64,000 nt of DNA, taken from the NCBI RefSeq assembly GCF_030272615.1, contig NC_081406.1, forward strand, positions 242,177,718 to 242,241,717, in the 5' to 3' direction. Positions 33,831-44,174 of the stretch are shown in pieces (the first letter of the stretch is position 1; every line of letters begins with the position of its first letter). A model generated the notes under the pieces. That model ran no database searches. It worked only from the letters and a program-made list of their open reading frames with translations, and was not told where the DNA came from. Source of the stretch: Cryptomeria japonica (lineage: Eukaryota > Streptophyta > Pinopsida > Cupressales > Cupressaceae). The position numbers and the translations under genes are program-made.

Positions 33831-34310
33831 TTTTCAGAGATTCCTTTCATCATGAGTATTTTTGCTTCATCTTCCCTTCATGGTTGGGGAGACTTCATGG
33901 ATACACCTTTGGTTTTGTTTCTTCCCAAGGGGAGGAATGTTGTTCAACGTTCATGGAGCAGTTTCTTCATTCATCTTCAAGCTTCTATCATTGGTGCAGA
34001 TTCTAGATTGAGGGGGGGCTTCCTAGTCTCTCTTCTTCTTCTCTCATACGGGGGGGACTTTTTCCTCACATGGGGTTTTGTCCTTCACATACTTCTATGC
34101 GAGTTCTTTGTATTTAGTTTGCATCTCTCTTTTGGGGGAGGGTTTTTTCCCATTGGGTTTTCCTCTCTTTCCCCACTTTGTGAGAGATTTCCTTGCATTG
34201 GTTTGCATGCATTTGTATTTGTACATGGGTACCTAATATGGCCTCATAGCCGGGACCCATCTTGCATTGCTTAGTTGCATTGTAGACTTAAGTGCATTCC
34301 CCTAAGTTGC
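33831..34310 (+). other. Element J 3' untranslated region
   Basis: T- and G-rich, with repeated runs of six or seven G (agggggggctt, cgggggggact) and tctcttttgggggaggg. A 140-codon frame (33852-34274) has a Phe/Leu/Gly-rich, low-information composition and is probably not coding. The phrase aagttgcacttaaggggggg leads into the LTR. Confidence 0.6.
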
Positions 34311-34323
34311 ACTTAAGGGGGGG
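34311..34323 (+). promoter_or_regulatory. Element J polypurine tract
   Basis: cttaaggggggg directly before the 3' LTR start TGTTGGTG at 34324. Confidence 0.9.
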
Positions 34324-34816
34324 TGTTGGTGTAAATAATTATTCATCTTGGATATTATTACACCTTACTTAAGTTTACTTAGGTACATGCATTTCATAGT
34401 AGTTTGGGTATGAGACACTTTGGTGTTTGTGCCACATTGGGATAGTGTGTGTAGGAGAATTTCCATCTTTTATGGTGTGATCTTGTTATTACACTCCACA
34501 TTCAGTGGGTGATCCACCTCATGTGGACTATTATATTGTTTCTCCTACCTACCCACACCTATTTCCTACCTACCCTTGTTTCTTATTGAGCCACATGTCA
34601 TGTTTGTGTGCTCACATATCCATATAGCCTTTCCTATATAAGTAGGCTCGTATTCATTGTATAAATTGAACGATTGATGATCCAGTTGATCAGTATTTTC
34701 TCTTGATAGAATACAGTTTATTTCTATCATATATTTTGTCTCTCTTATTTGTGCTTTCATTGCCTCTTGATCTTGGCAAAATCTCACATGGTATCAGAGC
34801 TGGTCCATGTCTCACA
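34324..34816 (+). repeat. Element J 3' LTR
   Basis: 493 bp, ending TGGTATCAGAGC plus TGGTCCATGTCTCACA. Here the primer-like copy inside the LTR is a perfect match to the tRNA complement. Followed by the ATACA duplication. Confidence 0.96.
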
Positions 34817-34821
34817 ATACA

Positions 34822-35393
34822 GGACAGCCAAAAATCCTTAAATGAATTAAGTCTGGTTTTTTCCCTGTAAAAGCTTCTTCAAGAGTTAAGTTTTCTAGAA
34901 CTAAGTGCGGACATTTATTTTGAATGTAGACTGATGTATTTGAAGCTTCTTCCCAGAATGAAGTGTGTAAGTTTTGGTCATGCATCATGGCTTTTGCTGC
35001 TTCAATTATGGTTTTGTTCTTTCTTTCTGCTATTCCATTCTGTTGTGGATTATATGGTACAATATACTCCCTCTTAATCCCAACAGAATTACAAAAGTCT
35101 TTGAAGTTGTCAGATGTATATTCTCCCCCATTGTCAGATCTTAACACCTTAATTTTCTTCCCTGATTGGTTTTCTACCAGTGCCTTGAATTCTTTGAACT
35201 TAGATAGTACTTCATTTGAGTCTTTGCACTTTAGAAAATATATCCATTTTTTTCGAGAGTAGTCGTCAACAAAGATTATGTAGTATAAGGATCCAGTTAG
35301 GGATGGTGTTGACATGGGACCGCAGAGGTCTGAGTGAATTAGTTGTAAAATAACTTTTGATTTGTGCTCCCTTGAGGGAAAAGAAACTTTCAC
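34822..35393 (-). pseudogene. Element I integrase core
   Basis: A 193-codon frame shows the copia integrase core: IHSDLCGPM (first catalytic Asp), FVDDYSRKKWIYF, KVLRSDNGGEY (second Asp), YNPQQNGIAERKN (Glu), then FWEEASNTSVYIQNKCP and LRIFGCPV. All three catalytic residues (D, D, E) are present. The frame is cut by the insertion of J, so the C-terminal part lies left of 30570. Confidence 0.93.
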
Positions 35394-36060
35394 ATCCTTT
35401 GCAAATGCCTGTGTGTTCAGATTTTAGTTGGGGCAGTCCTAAAGTAATCTTCTTTATGTTGGATAGAGCACTATATCTTAGGTGTCCTAATCTTTTGTGC
35501 CATAATTCATTATTATTTGAAACTTCAAGATTTAGTGCTTCCTTTTGATCATTGCATAGTTTGTATAGGCTACCATCTCTTGAACCTACTGTTATGGCAT
35601 TTTTGATATTTGTATTTTTAGGCCAGAGTAGAACTTTATCTTCATTGAAGGTAACCCGATATCCTTAATCAACTAGGCCTGAGATTGAGACTAGATTTCT
35701 TTTTATTTCAGGTACAAACAGAACATCCTTTAATTATAGAGATACTCCATTTCTTAGTTTGATAGTACAGGTCCCAATTCCTTTCACAGGATATGTGGAG
35801 TTATCTCCAATAGTAACCTCTTAACTTGAGTGTCTGTTAAGTGTTTCAAACTGATTTCTGAATCCAGTTATATGCCTTGATGCTCCACTGTCTACGATCC
35901 AAGTGTTTTTATTTGTATTTATTTCACTTGATAGGGCTAAGAAGAAAAGTGAGTTTTCTCCTTTGACTTTGACTAGCATAGCTTGTGTTTTCTTCCTTTC
36001 TAGATAATTCCTATGAGTGTGCCCATATTTGTCACATTTGTAACACTGAATTTTAGACAT
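35394..36060 (-). pseudogene. Element I zinc knuckle, protease and gag-pre-integrase
   Basis: The frame 36060-35821 has the knuckle CYKCDKYGHTHRNY, in which the last Cys is replaced by Tyr, and an intact protease motif WIVDSGASRHITG. Further left, with several stops, come IGDNSTYPVKG, KNTNIKNAI, the gag-pre-integrase motif WHKRLGHLRY and KGCE. The protease matures gag and pol in this family; here it can no longer be made as part of one polyprotein. Confidence 0.9.
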
Positions 36061-36079
36061 ATCTCTTTTCTAATGGTTT

Positions 36080-36763
36080 TTATTTCCTCTCTTCCGTTTG
36101 GAGAACTTTTTCTTTTTGTTGAAAGTATTTGTTTTTGTTGAAGGTATTTGTATTAAGTGCTTGGATTTCTCCTTCTTTATTTGGCCCTAATCCTCTTGAG
36201 ATTAGTCGAGATTCCTCTTGAATGCACTTATTCTTAAGTTGTTCAAATTTGGGTAAGGGGGGTGTTCTGCTAATACATTGAATGTAGGATTCCCATGAAA
36301 TTGGTAATCCTCTTAGGGCTATGAGAGAGATTTCTTGATCATCTACCTCATTTCCAATAGTTTGTAATTGGTCTTTTACTTCAGATATCCTTGAAAAGTA
36401 TGTAGATATTGTATCATCTTTATTCATCTTTATGTTTAAAATTTGTTGTTTCAAGGTTAACATTTTGCTCGCCTTGTTAACTTCATATGTATTTTTAATG
36501 GTTTTAAATACTTCATATGCTTTAGGCAGTCTGGCTATAGATGGAAGAATATGATCTTTGACTGAGTCAATAATTATTTTCTTTGCTTTAATATTATGCC
36601 TTTTCCAGGTAGATTTCTTTGGTTCATCATTTGGCATGTCTAGATTTTCTTCTATGTAAGACTCTAATTCTAGTTCTTCAAGAATGGCAATGATTCGTAT
36701 CTTCCAAGAAATGAAGTTGGAGGCTCCTTCGAGTCTATCTTCCACTCTCATATTACTTGACAT
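36080..36763 (-). pseudogene. Element I gag
   Basis: An open frame of 227 codons starting MSSNMRVEDRLEGASNFISW, with UBN2-type helices (LLKA and MLTLKQQILNIKMNKDD) and the PEESRL-like phrase QEESRLISRG near its end. It is close in sequence to the element A gag. A stop at about 36075 separates it from the knuckle. The gag itself is uninterrupted, the best kept part of element I. Confidence 0.88.
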
Positions 36764-36884
36764 TTTGAATATTTTCTTAGTCGGATATATCCTCTACGTA
36801 TATAGCCTCTGCATCGATTTGTTGTTTACTTCCAATAAATGCTAATGAGTAATATGTCTGTCTAATTTAGTCTCTTAATATGCT

Positions 36885-36897
36885 GGCTCTGATACCA
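36885..36897 (-). promoter_or_regulatory. Element I primer binding site
   Basis: ggctctgatacca, the exact complement of TGGTATCAGAGCC, directly inside the 5' LTR. Confidence 0.94.
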
Positions 36898-37193
36898 TGT
36901 TGTGAAATATGGATCAAAGAATAATGACAACAATTCTGGAAGACTGATTGCCGTGAGTTATTGATCGTCTCCATCATTGAATCCGGTTTAAATACAAGAG
37001 GAAAGGTTGCTTACGTAGGGACATGTCCATACGTGGCAGTTGCCATGTATGGACATGCCCCTACGGAGGCAACCGTTCATAACAGTTAGTTTGTTTATGT
37101 TTAATTTCTGAACTGTATGCTCTATTAATATATCACTCTCCATATAATAACCGATTTACCATCAGTTAGATTCACGAGGGCTATATCTTAATA
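36898..37193 (-). repeat. Element I right (5') LTR
   Basis: 296 bp, ends CTTAATA where the other copy has CTTAACA. A long hairpin lies at about 37018-37060: ACATGTCCATACGTGGCA, two loop bases, then TGCCATGTATGGACATG. Confidence 0.94.
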
Positions 37194-37198
37194 ATACT

Positions 37199-38191
37199 AG
37201 ACCCATAGTGTCCTCATATCCTTTGACGAGCCAATCCACAAACAACAACAACAAATACGTGAACATACCCCAACCTTTGTTTTCTAGTTAAAGACATTTT
37301 GGAGATAGAATTTATAGTCAAAGACATCCTAGAAAAGCTAAAAGACATGTCACCATAAAAGATAAAATCAAAAGAAAATCAAAGACTTGCAACCAACATA
37401 AACTAAAATCCTCAAGTTATTAGTCTTTCTTGCCACACATGTTAACATGTTTGATTTGGTCACAATATTATTATCTTGGTAGAGGACAGACAATGCTAAA
37501 ATTCTCATTGTTGCCAAAGAGTGCTGAAAGATTTGATTTGTTAAAAGTTCATTGTTGCTTGTATATCATCTAAAATTGACTTATTTTATGAAACTGATAC
37601 TTTATTGCAAAGAAAAATAGAACTTTATTGCAAATTGACTACACAAGTGATATTTTATTATAAATTGTGCAGAAAAAGGAGGAATGAAAAGATGATGCTC
37701 CTCAAAACATGTTATGCCAAGGTTACACTTTCATCACTAAGTTTAGGATTTGCCCCCAATTACACATAGGACCTGATTTATTAGGGACGAAGGAAAAGGG
37801 TGAAAAACGTTTATTATGGACGGTGAACCAATATTAGGTAGATCAATAAAAAGCCATGATGAGAAAGTTTATTATGGAATGATAGGCTATGAGTGTATGA
37901 AAAGTGAAAGGGATAGACTAGATCCTAAAGGAGGGAGGCGCAAAAGTCTCTACGCATGGCATGTGTAACCTAGTTTTCACCATGGTACTTTCCTAGAGTG
38001 CTATCGAGGTGGTTTTCACCATTGGACAAATTTATTTCACTTTACTTTTTTTATTTTTCAATTTGTTTTGGTCACAAGGTTCCTATTTCCTAGGTTTCCA
38101 CCATAGTGACGATTTTTTATTTTTTTTGTATTTTTGATATTTTTATTTTTATTTTTTATTTTTTTTGTATTTTTTATTAGGATACTCTAAA
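37199..38191 (-). other. Element F 3' region, second part
   Basis: From the integrase stop leftward to the I insertion. No protein signal. 38,040-38,190 is T-rich. 37,750-38,010 has the phrases ggaaaagggtgaaaa and ggacggtgaacc and two ttcaccat phrases. It is the untranslated region between pol and the antisense mobile domain unit. Confidence 0.6.
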
Positions 38192-39360
38192 AAATTACGT
38201 GTAAAACCTGCGAAGGTGCATGTTGTTGATAGTATCTTCCAAAGGTTCTTCTTTTGGTGACAAGAGCTGATATGAACCTGATCCATATGCTACTATGATG
38301 ACATAAGGGCTAAGCCAATTTGGTTCAAACTTACTTTTTTTCTCTCTGTCTTACTGGTTCTTAGGGTTTTCTCTTAGAACTAAGTAACCCACCTCAAATG
38401 TGTGAGGCCTTTACCTTGTGATTATAGATGTGACTCATAGGTTGTTAATATGCCTTGAGATGATTAAGTACAGTTTGTCTATGCTCATCTAATAATTCCA
38501 AATGTTGTAAGTGGGAGACCCTGTAGTCATCATCATTGATAAGATCATGCAAAGAGACCCATAGAGTTGGTAGGTCAACCTTAATAGGAAATATATATTT
38601 TTTACCATAGACAAGTGAATAGGGAGTGGGTCCGATGGGTGTGTGAATCCTTGTGTGATAGGCCCAAGGTGTGGGATTAAGTTGGATATGGTAGTTACAA
38701 GAATCATCATTAACTATCTTCTTGAGAATTATGAGGATAGTTTTATTGGACACCTCAACTTAATCATCATTGACTATTACCCTAGGGGTAATATGGAGTG
38801 GAGAAGTAATGATGGATATGAAATCAACCACTAAGATCATGAACATCCTTATTTTTGAAAGGATGTCCATTGTCTATGATGGAAAGGGAGCACCAATCGA
38901 CAAATGATATAATTGAGGATAAAGGTTGAAATCTACTTTCCGGTGACTTGGGTGAGAGGAACGACCTCAATCCATTTTGTGAAATACTCTATGGTTGTGA
39001 TTATGAATTTGTGGCTATTTGAAGATGGAGGATGAATCTTTCCTATGAGATTGAGTTGCTAGTGACAAAAGGGCCATGGAGTAGCGATCGACTGAAGTTC
39101 CTGTGTCAGTGCATGAATGAGGTCTCCATGAATTTGACATTGCTTACATTTTTTGATAAACTAGTGCGAATATTTTTCCTTAGTAGGTCGGTAGTATACT
39201 GTCCTCATTAGTTTCTTGGCTAAGGTTAGACCACTAGAGTGTGCACCACATATACCTTTGTGAACCTCATATAACATGATTTGAGCTTCATCACTTTCTA
39301 AACATCTAAGGAGAGTACCAACTATACCCCGTTAGTAAAGGGTATCAACTAGGATGACAT
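38192..39360 (-). pseudogene. Element F integrase
   Basis: From right to left: the zinc-binding region with HKGICGAHSSG and CKQCQIHGD (HHCC pattern), the core start GKIHPPSSNSHKFIITTIEY with FTKWIEVVPL (first catalytic Asp replaced), further core broken by stops, then the frame 38753-38445 with NKTILIILKKIVND, WAYHTRIHTPIGPTPYSLVY and YRVSHLQHLELLDEHRQ. The C-terminal segment YVIIVAYGSGSYQL to NNMHLRRFYT ends at about 38192. No chromodomain follows. This order is that of Tat-type gypsy integrases. Inactive. Confidence 0.88.
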
Positions 39361-40620
39361 GGCAGGAGGATTGGTGAATGAAGGTATGATGTTGATTGTT
39401 GGAAAGGTTAGGTGTAAGGGTGTTATCGTGAAGGTGAGTGAAAATGCTACCATACCAAGGGAAATCATGACCAATGACACATATCATTTCTACAAGAGTA
39501 ATCTCATATGAAGGGACCAAAAGATTATCCACCAAGAACTCAAAGCGGGCCTCATTCTGAGGCATGCCAATCAATGAAGCAATAGTTTCCATAGCATTGA
39601 TAACTCTATTATTGTCCCTTGGAATTTGTTCAAAGACTATTTATGTGTATTATTGCTTGAAATCATCGACCATTTTCTTATACGACATTCAATTTTCATC
39701 TTTAGTTTGGTAGTCATCATTCGCTTGTTGAATCACAAGTTGAGAGTCCCCAAAAACATGAAGTTAAAGGATCTTACACTGAACTATGATTTATAGACAT
39801 GTTGTTAATGTTTCATACATTGCTATGTTATTGGTACAAGGGAATGATAATTGATAGGACTTAGAAATATAATCCCCTTGAGGTGTGATAAAGAGGATTC
39901 TAGCTCCTATGCCATGCTATGTGTACGAACTATCAAAATATAGCTGCCAAGGTTTTGAGTTTGTCACCATAAATATGAATTCATCTGGGAATTCAAAGGT
40001 AATAAGAGTATCGTCAATCATAGGTGCATCTGCTAGCTGATTTGCAATGGATTTTTTGTTGACATGTTCAATATCAAAATTGCTCAACATCATGACCCTT
40101 TTAGCCAATCTTCATGTAAGTGTTGCCTTGTTCAGAAGGTATTTGAGTGGGTCAATTCTTGCAACAAGCTTGGATTTATGAGTTAGCATGTAGTGATGCA
40201 ATTTTTGCAAAGCAAAAACTACAACAAGACATGCACACTCAATTGGAGTGTAGTTAAGCTCATAACTAACCAATGCACGACTAATGCAGTATATTGCTCA
40301 CTCTTTATCATCATGATCTTGTTGTGCGAAGAGTTCCCCCGATGCTATTTGTGTAGCTGATATGTAAAGTAATAGGGGTTTTACTTGAATAGTTGGCATC
40401 AATACTAGTGGATTAGAAAATAGTCTTTGAGAATCGGAAAAGCCTGTTGGCACTTATCATCACATCTGAACGTGATATTCTTGTGAAGTACATGTTGAAA
40501 AGGGTGGCATTTGTTTGCAAGTTGTGCAATGAATCTATGGATTGGTTGAAGTCTTCCTTGTAGAGATCTGAGTTGGTTGATATTATTCGGAGGTGGCATT
40601 TCTAATATGGGTTTGACTTT
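39361..40620 (-). pseudogene. Element F RNase H (two domains)
   Basis: The first domain follows the RT: NQLRSLQGRLQPIHRFIAQL at about 40,570, then ISRALVSYELNYTPIE and KLVARIDPLKYLLNKATLT (gypsy RNase H end). A second RNase H-like domain starts with SKPWQLYFDSSYT at about 39,920 and continues with YKSYQL-like residues and HVFGDSQLVIQQ near 39,750. An additional archaeal-type RNase H after the gypsy one is a feature I know from the Tat lineage. Both are broken by stops. Confidence 0.78.
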
Positions 40621-41320
40621 CATTGGATCTCCTTCAATACCTCATTGTGACAATGTATTCAAGGAGTTTCTTGGAGGTTACTCCAAAGACACACTTCTTG
40701 GGATTTAGTTTGACTTTGTATTTTTTGAGGTGTTCAAAAACTATTGATAAAATGTCCAATTGTACTTCCCTTGTGACTGATTTTCCCAAGAGCTAATCAA
40801 CACAGTCTTCCACAGTGACATGCATGAGATTGTGAAAGATGGTTGTCATTGATCTTTGATATGTTGTGTCTGCATTCTTTAATCCAAAGGGCATTTTGTT
40901 CCAACAAAAAATTCCCCAAGGACATGTAAATGTTTTTTATGTTGATCTTCAGGTACTATTTTGATCTGATTATACCCATAGAATCCATCCATGAGTGATA
41001 GCATCTCTTGGCTAGCTGTGAGATCAACTATTAGATCAATGTTTGGCAATGGAAAATTGTCTTTGGGACAAGCCTTATTAATATATCTAAAGTTTGTACA
41101 TATTATAATGCTACGATCTAATTTACTGACAAGTACAAGATTAGAAATATACTCATGGTAGTCAATTGGTTTGATGAAGCCAAATTCCAATAATTTCTCA
41201 AGTTCCACTTTTACTAATAGCGCCACCTGTGGATGCAACTTACAGAGTTGCTTTTTTACCAGTTTAGTGCTTGGACTAATTTTCAAATGATGCATACTAA
41301 ATTAGGATCTAATCCAGACA
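40621..41320 (-). pseudogene. Element F reverse transcriptase
   Basis: The frame 41295-40879 holds LHPQVALLVKVELEKLLEFG, FIKPIDYHEYISNLVLVSK, FRYINKACPKDNFPLPNID and LSLMDGFYGYNQIKI (first catalytic Asp in FMDGF-type motif kept). A frameshift leads to MPFGLKNADTTYQR. The catalytic YVDD box reads C-V-D-stop (40806-40795), so the RT is dead. Downstream KKYKVKLNPKKCVFGV and KLLEYIVT remain. Confidence 0.9.
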
Positions 41321-42300
41321 TATTAGTGTATGACCATGCCAAGTTGATTTGTCGCTCTATGAAGAATGTTATGAATTTTGGTCTTTGAATTTCTGTCAAA
41401 GACTATGCTAAGAAGATGTTGTGCAATACCTCAACTATACCAATATTTGTCTTGATAGTCTCCTCAACCAACATTGATGATTTTTCTTCATATGATGTCA
41501 TGGGGAGAGTGTCAAACCTTCCATCCTTAGGTGCATCAAAGAGGTTTTCACCATTGGATACATCCTTTCTTTTTACTTTTTTGGGGTTAGATAGTCCCAC
41601 AATGTGTTTTTTACCAAAAGACCCATGATTTTTTTTGTTATACTTTCGCAATTGGAAGGTTTGGCACCCTCTCCAAAATATGCCATGTTATTGAGTTCTA
41701 TGATGTATCCTTCTTTTTGGTCTCCAAGAAGAAGATCATTTCGTATACCAAGGTAGTCAATTAAGACCTCGTCATTTTGGAATGTGTCTAGTTGTGGAGG
41801 CCCTTGTTGATCCCAATCAATGAGTTATGAATGAACGAGGGGAAGGCAATCAGTGTGTTCAAAATCGACAGGTGTGAGGGTAAAGACATAAGAGTCATTA
41901 GGTATTTCAATGCAATCAACAAGGTCGCTGCTAGTACTCTCCTTATCAATCTTGATTGTAAACGAATCTAAATCAACATCACTAGAAGGACACTTGGAAA
42001 TGGGAGACTTCACTCTTCGTGGTTTTGACCTAGAACCTCAAGACATAGAGGTTTTGGGATCCCAAATTTTTTTTGTCCATGGTTATCCACTATATTTCTT
42101 TTCTTGAGATGTAGAATCAGATGATGTTGTTTGACCAACTCTGAATTGATTTCTAAATTTCTCTTCTTCAGTGGGTTCACTTGGTTCTTTGAAATTTTCT
42201 ATAAGGTCTTAGCCATTGGATGACTTATATGAACCTCATTCCCATTCATTAGAGTTTGTGGAATAGCATTTTTCTAGTTGTTGGTCCTTAGTGGAGGTGG
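41321..42300 (-). pseudogene. Element F linker between G-patch-like segment and RT
   Basis: Short frames (42013-41825 and 41651-41403) are acidic (SDVDLDSFTIKIDKES, YEEKSSMLVEETIKTN) and look like the acidic spacer that precedes RT in Tat-type polyproteins. No catalytic motif. Broken by stops. Confidence 0.55.
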
Positions 42301-42303
42301 ATT

Positions 42304-42579
42304 CTATGATTTGTAATGTTGCTCGGGAATTAGACCACGTAACCTCAATGGTGCAAATCCAAGTCCTTTGGTGTGTTGCTTCTTTGGTACTAACTCTGTT
42401 TGCAAAATTTCAACAATACCTTTCTTTTGTAACCCAAGTGGGCCTTTTCTAGCATATCCCAATATTTGTAAGAACTTAAAGCTTTTTCCATAGCTCTCAC
42501 ATGGTATTGTACTATGGTCTTGATTAGATTCTTTTTTAGGTTCCTTATAAAGCATTTTGTAAATGTCCTCTTCTTCCAT
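42304..42579 (-). pseudogene. Element F G-patch-like segment
   Basis: A 91-codon frame with GYARKGPLGLQKKGIVEIL, HTKGLGFAP and LRLRGL, resembling the glycine-rich G-patch often found between protease and RT in gypsy and retroviral polyproteins. In related proteins it helps reverse transcription. An equivalent (GQGLGKFEQGI) is found in element G at about 46,930-47,070. Confidence 0.6.
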
Positions 42580-42897
42580 CTCACCCCATTTCTTGAATGT
42601 AGTGGGATCCCATTTTATGATAATTGCAGATACTTTCTTTGAAGGATGTGGTCATCCATAGTCCTTAGGAGAATCCATTAATTGTCTTAAGTACATGGTC
42701 TGATTCAAGATATACTCTCCCATGCCTTTGTCCTTGTATTTTCCTTTAAGCTCTCCTTGCTTTGATATGCCTTTGCCATTGTATTTTCCTTTAAGATCCC
42801 CTTGCTTTTATATGGAAGCTTTTAATGATTCTGGATCAACATATGTTGAAGATGGGGTCGCTTCTCTATTTATAGGAACATATGTCTATGGTCTTGG

Positions 42898-43257
42898 TCA
42901 CAAATTGTTACAATATACAAATGGATTTGGATCACCATTGACTGTTACTTTGAATCCATTATGAGGGAACTTAATACATTTATGATATGTTAATGGAAAT
43001 GCTCTCATTTCATATATGCATGGACATCCCAAAAGTATGTTATATATGATATCAAGATCAAGGACTCGGAAAACCACATCCTTTTTCACTAGCCCAACGC
43101 TTAAAGCTAAGGTGAATTTTCCTTTAGATGAGTGTTCTTCGTCATCATATGCTTTTATATTGATCTTTTTTCTTGAATCCACAACTTGTTCAAAATATCC
43201 CAATTGTAAGATTGTTTTCAATGTGCAAATATTTAGACCTACTCCTCCATCTATCAA
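42898..43257 (-). pseudogene. Element F protease
   Basis: A 119-codon frame: MIDGGVGLNICTLKTILQLG carries the aspartic protease site, in which the second residue of D-S/T-G is Gly. Then INIKAYDDEEHSSKGKFTL, FRVLDLDIIYNILLGCPCIY and KCIKFPHNGFKVTV. The I-L-G-R-P-W-I motif typical of the family is altered. It would mature the gag-pol polyprotein. Confidence 0.85.
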
Positions 43258-43602
43258 GACTCATTTAATGTGGTTTTCAATGGAGAAAGGCTTCAATATG
43301 GAGAGGTGCATTGTGTAGTTGACATGGAGATGTGTCATTAGCTTCTGTGAATGTAAGTCAATATGGAGTGGAAATGTATCTCATCATGGCTTGAAGCTGG
43401 TCCACTTTCAGATCAGTGGTATAAAAGTCTCTCTTAATTCTTTGTCAAGTATGTCCTTATGTGAAGGTGAAATTCACAAAATCTCAAGGATGGAAATAAG
43501 GGTGTGTGTCTTCTCTAATTGATCTACATAATCATACTCATTTTTGGTAGATGATGAAATTGTTGTCTTGGATGAAAAACCTTGTAAGGCAACTCTACCC
43601 CT

Positions 43603-44174
43603 TCAAGTTGTAACATTGCATTTGGGGGTTTTCTCATTAGATGATAAAGAGGATGGTCCAATGCCTTTCAAAACAACTTTACTCCTTCTATTAGAACCTT
43701 TGGTAGTTTTGTCCTTGATAATAATGGTATACACATGATTGTCCATTGAAATGTAGTTAACTATGTAATCATAGGATGTGCTAGTATAATTGGCATTGTT
43801 ATTTAATTTAGAATCTTTTTCCTTATAATGCTTTGGGAATGGTTCCTTAAACATCACATGTTCCTCATTAGAGATGTGATCATCAACTTCTATGTTGCCC
43901 TTGTCAATAAGATCTTGTATGATGTTCTTGAACATATGAAAATTACTAGTCTTATGTCCTTTGCTCTTGTGATAATCGTAAAACACATTATCATTCCACC
44001 ATGTCGGTTTTACTTTTGGTTCATAAGGTGGATTGTCTGGTATTTTTATAAGCTTGTTTGCATCCAATTTATTTAATTTTGTCTCATGGGCTCTCCCAAT
44101 GCAGTGAATATTCTTGGAGGTTTTGATGACCTTTGAGAATTCAATGGATTATTCAAATTAGATGATCTTACATC
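43603..44174 (-). pseudogene. Element F gag, second part
   Basis: Starting at the G junction, the minus strand reads PPRIFTALGEP, a phrase typical of gypsy gag after the capsid region, then after a frameshift the open frame 44067-43603 with KPTWWNDNVFYDYHKSKGH, MFKNIIQDLIDKGNIEV and a Lys/Asn-rich end. The CDYH..GH zinc-binding motif usual here has Tyr for its Cys. The first part of gag lies at 59766-61337; its frame leads into this part across the G insertion, confirming that both belong to one element. Confidence 0.78.

Larger units (their letters stand above)
30575..34816 (+). mobile_element. Copia-type gag-protease-only element J (TR-GAG-like)
   Basis: LTRs of 494 and 493 bp (30575-31068, 34324-34816), perfect target duplication ATACA (30570-30574, 34817-34821), primer site at 31069 and a G-rich polypurine tract ending at 34323. 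The LTRs differ at about 11 positions plus one gap, about 2%, so J is the youngest LTR element for which I could count both LTRs. The internal region of 3.25 kb has one long ORF (gag, knuckle, protease, unknown acidic tail) and no integrase, RT or RNase H. It must borrow the pol of another copia element. It inserted into the integrase region of I. Confidence 0.95.
27905..37193 (-). mobile_element. Ty1/copia element I, complete, split by element J
   Basis: LTRs of 296 bp each at 27905-28200 and 36898-37193, primer site (36885-36897), polypurine tract (28201-28212) and near-identical target duplications ACACT (27900-27904) and ATACT (37194-37198). The LTRs differ at about 21 positions (about 7%). 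The proteins belong to the same copia family as A: gag, knuckle, protease, integrase, RT, RNase H. Element J (30575-34816) sits in the integrase region. I is inactive through several stops and a frameshift in RNase H. Confidence 0.95.

Noticed and set aside
33852-34274. 140-codon frame downstream of the J ORF as a second gene
   Set aside because: Phe/Leu/Gly-rich composition from T- and G-runs, no start context or family resemblance, and it lies in the expected 3' untranslated region before the polypurine tract.
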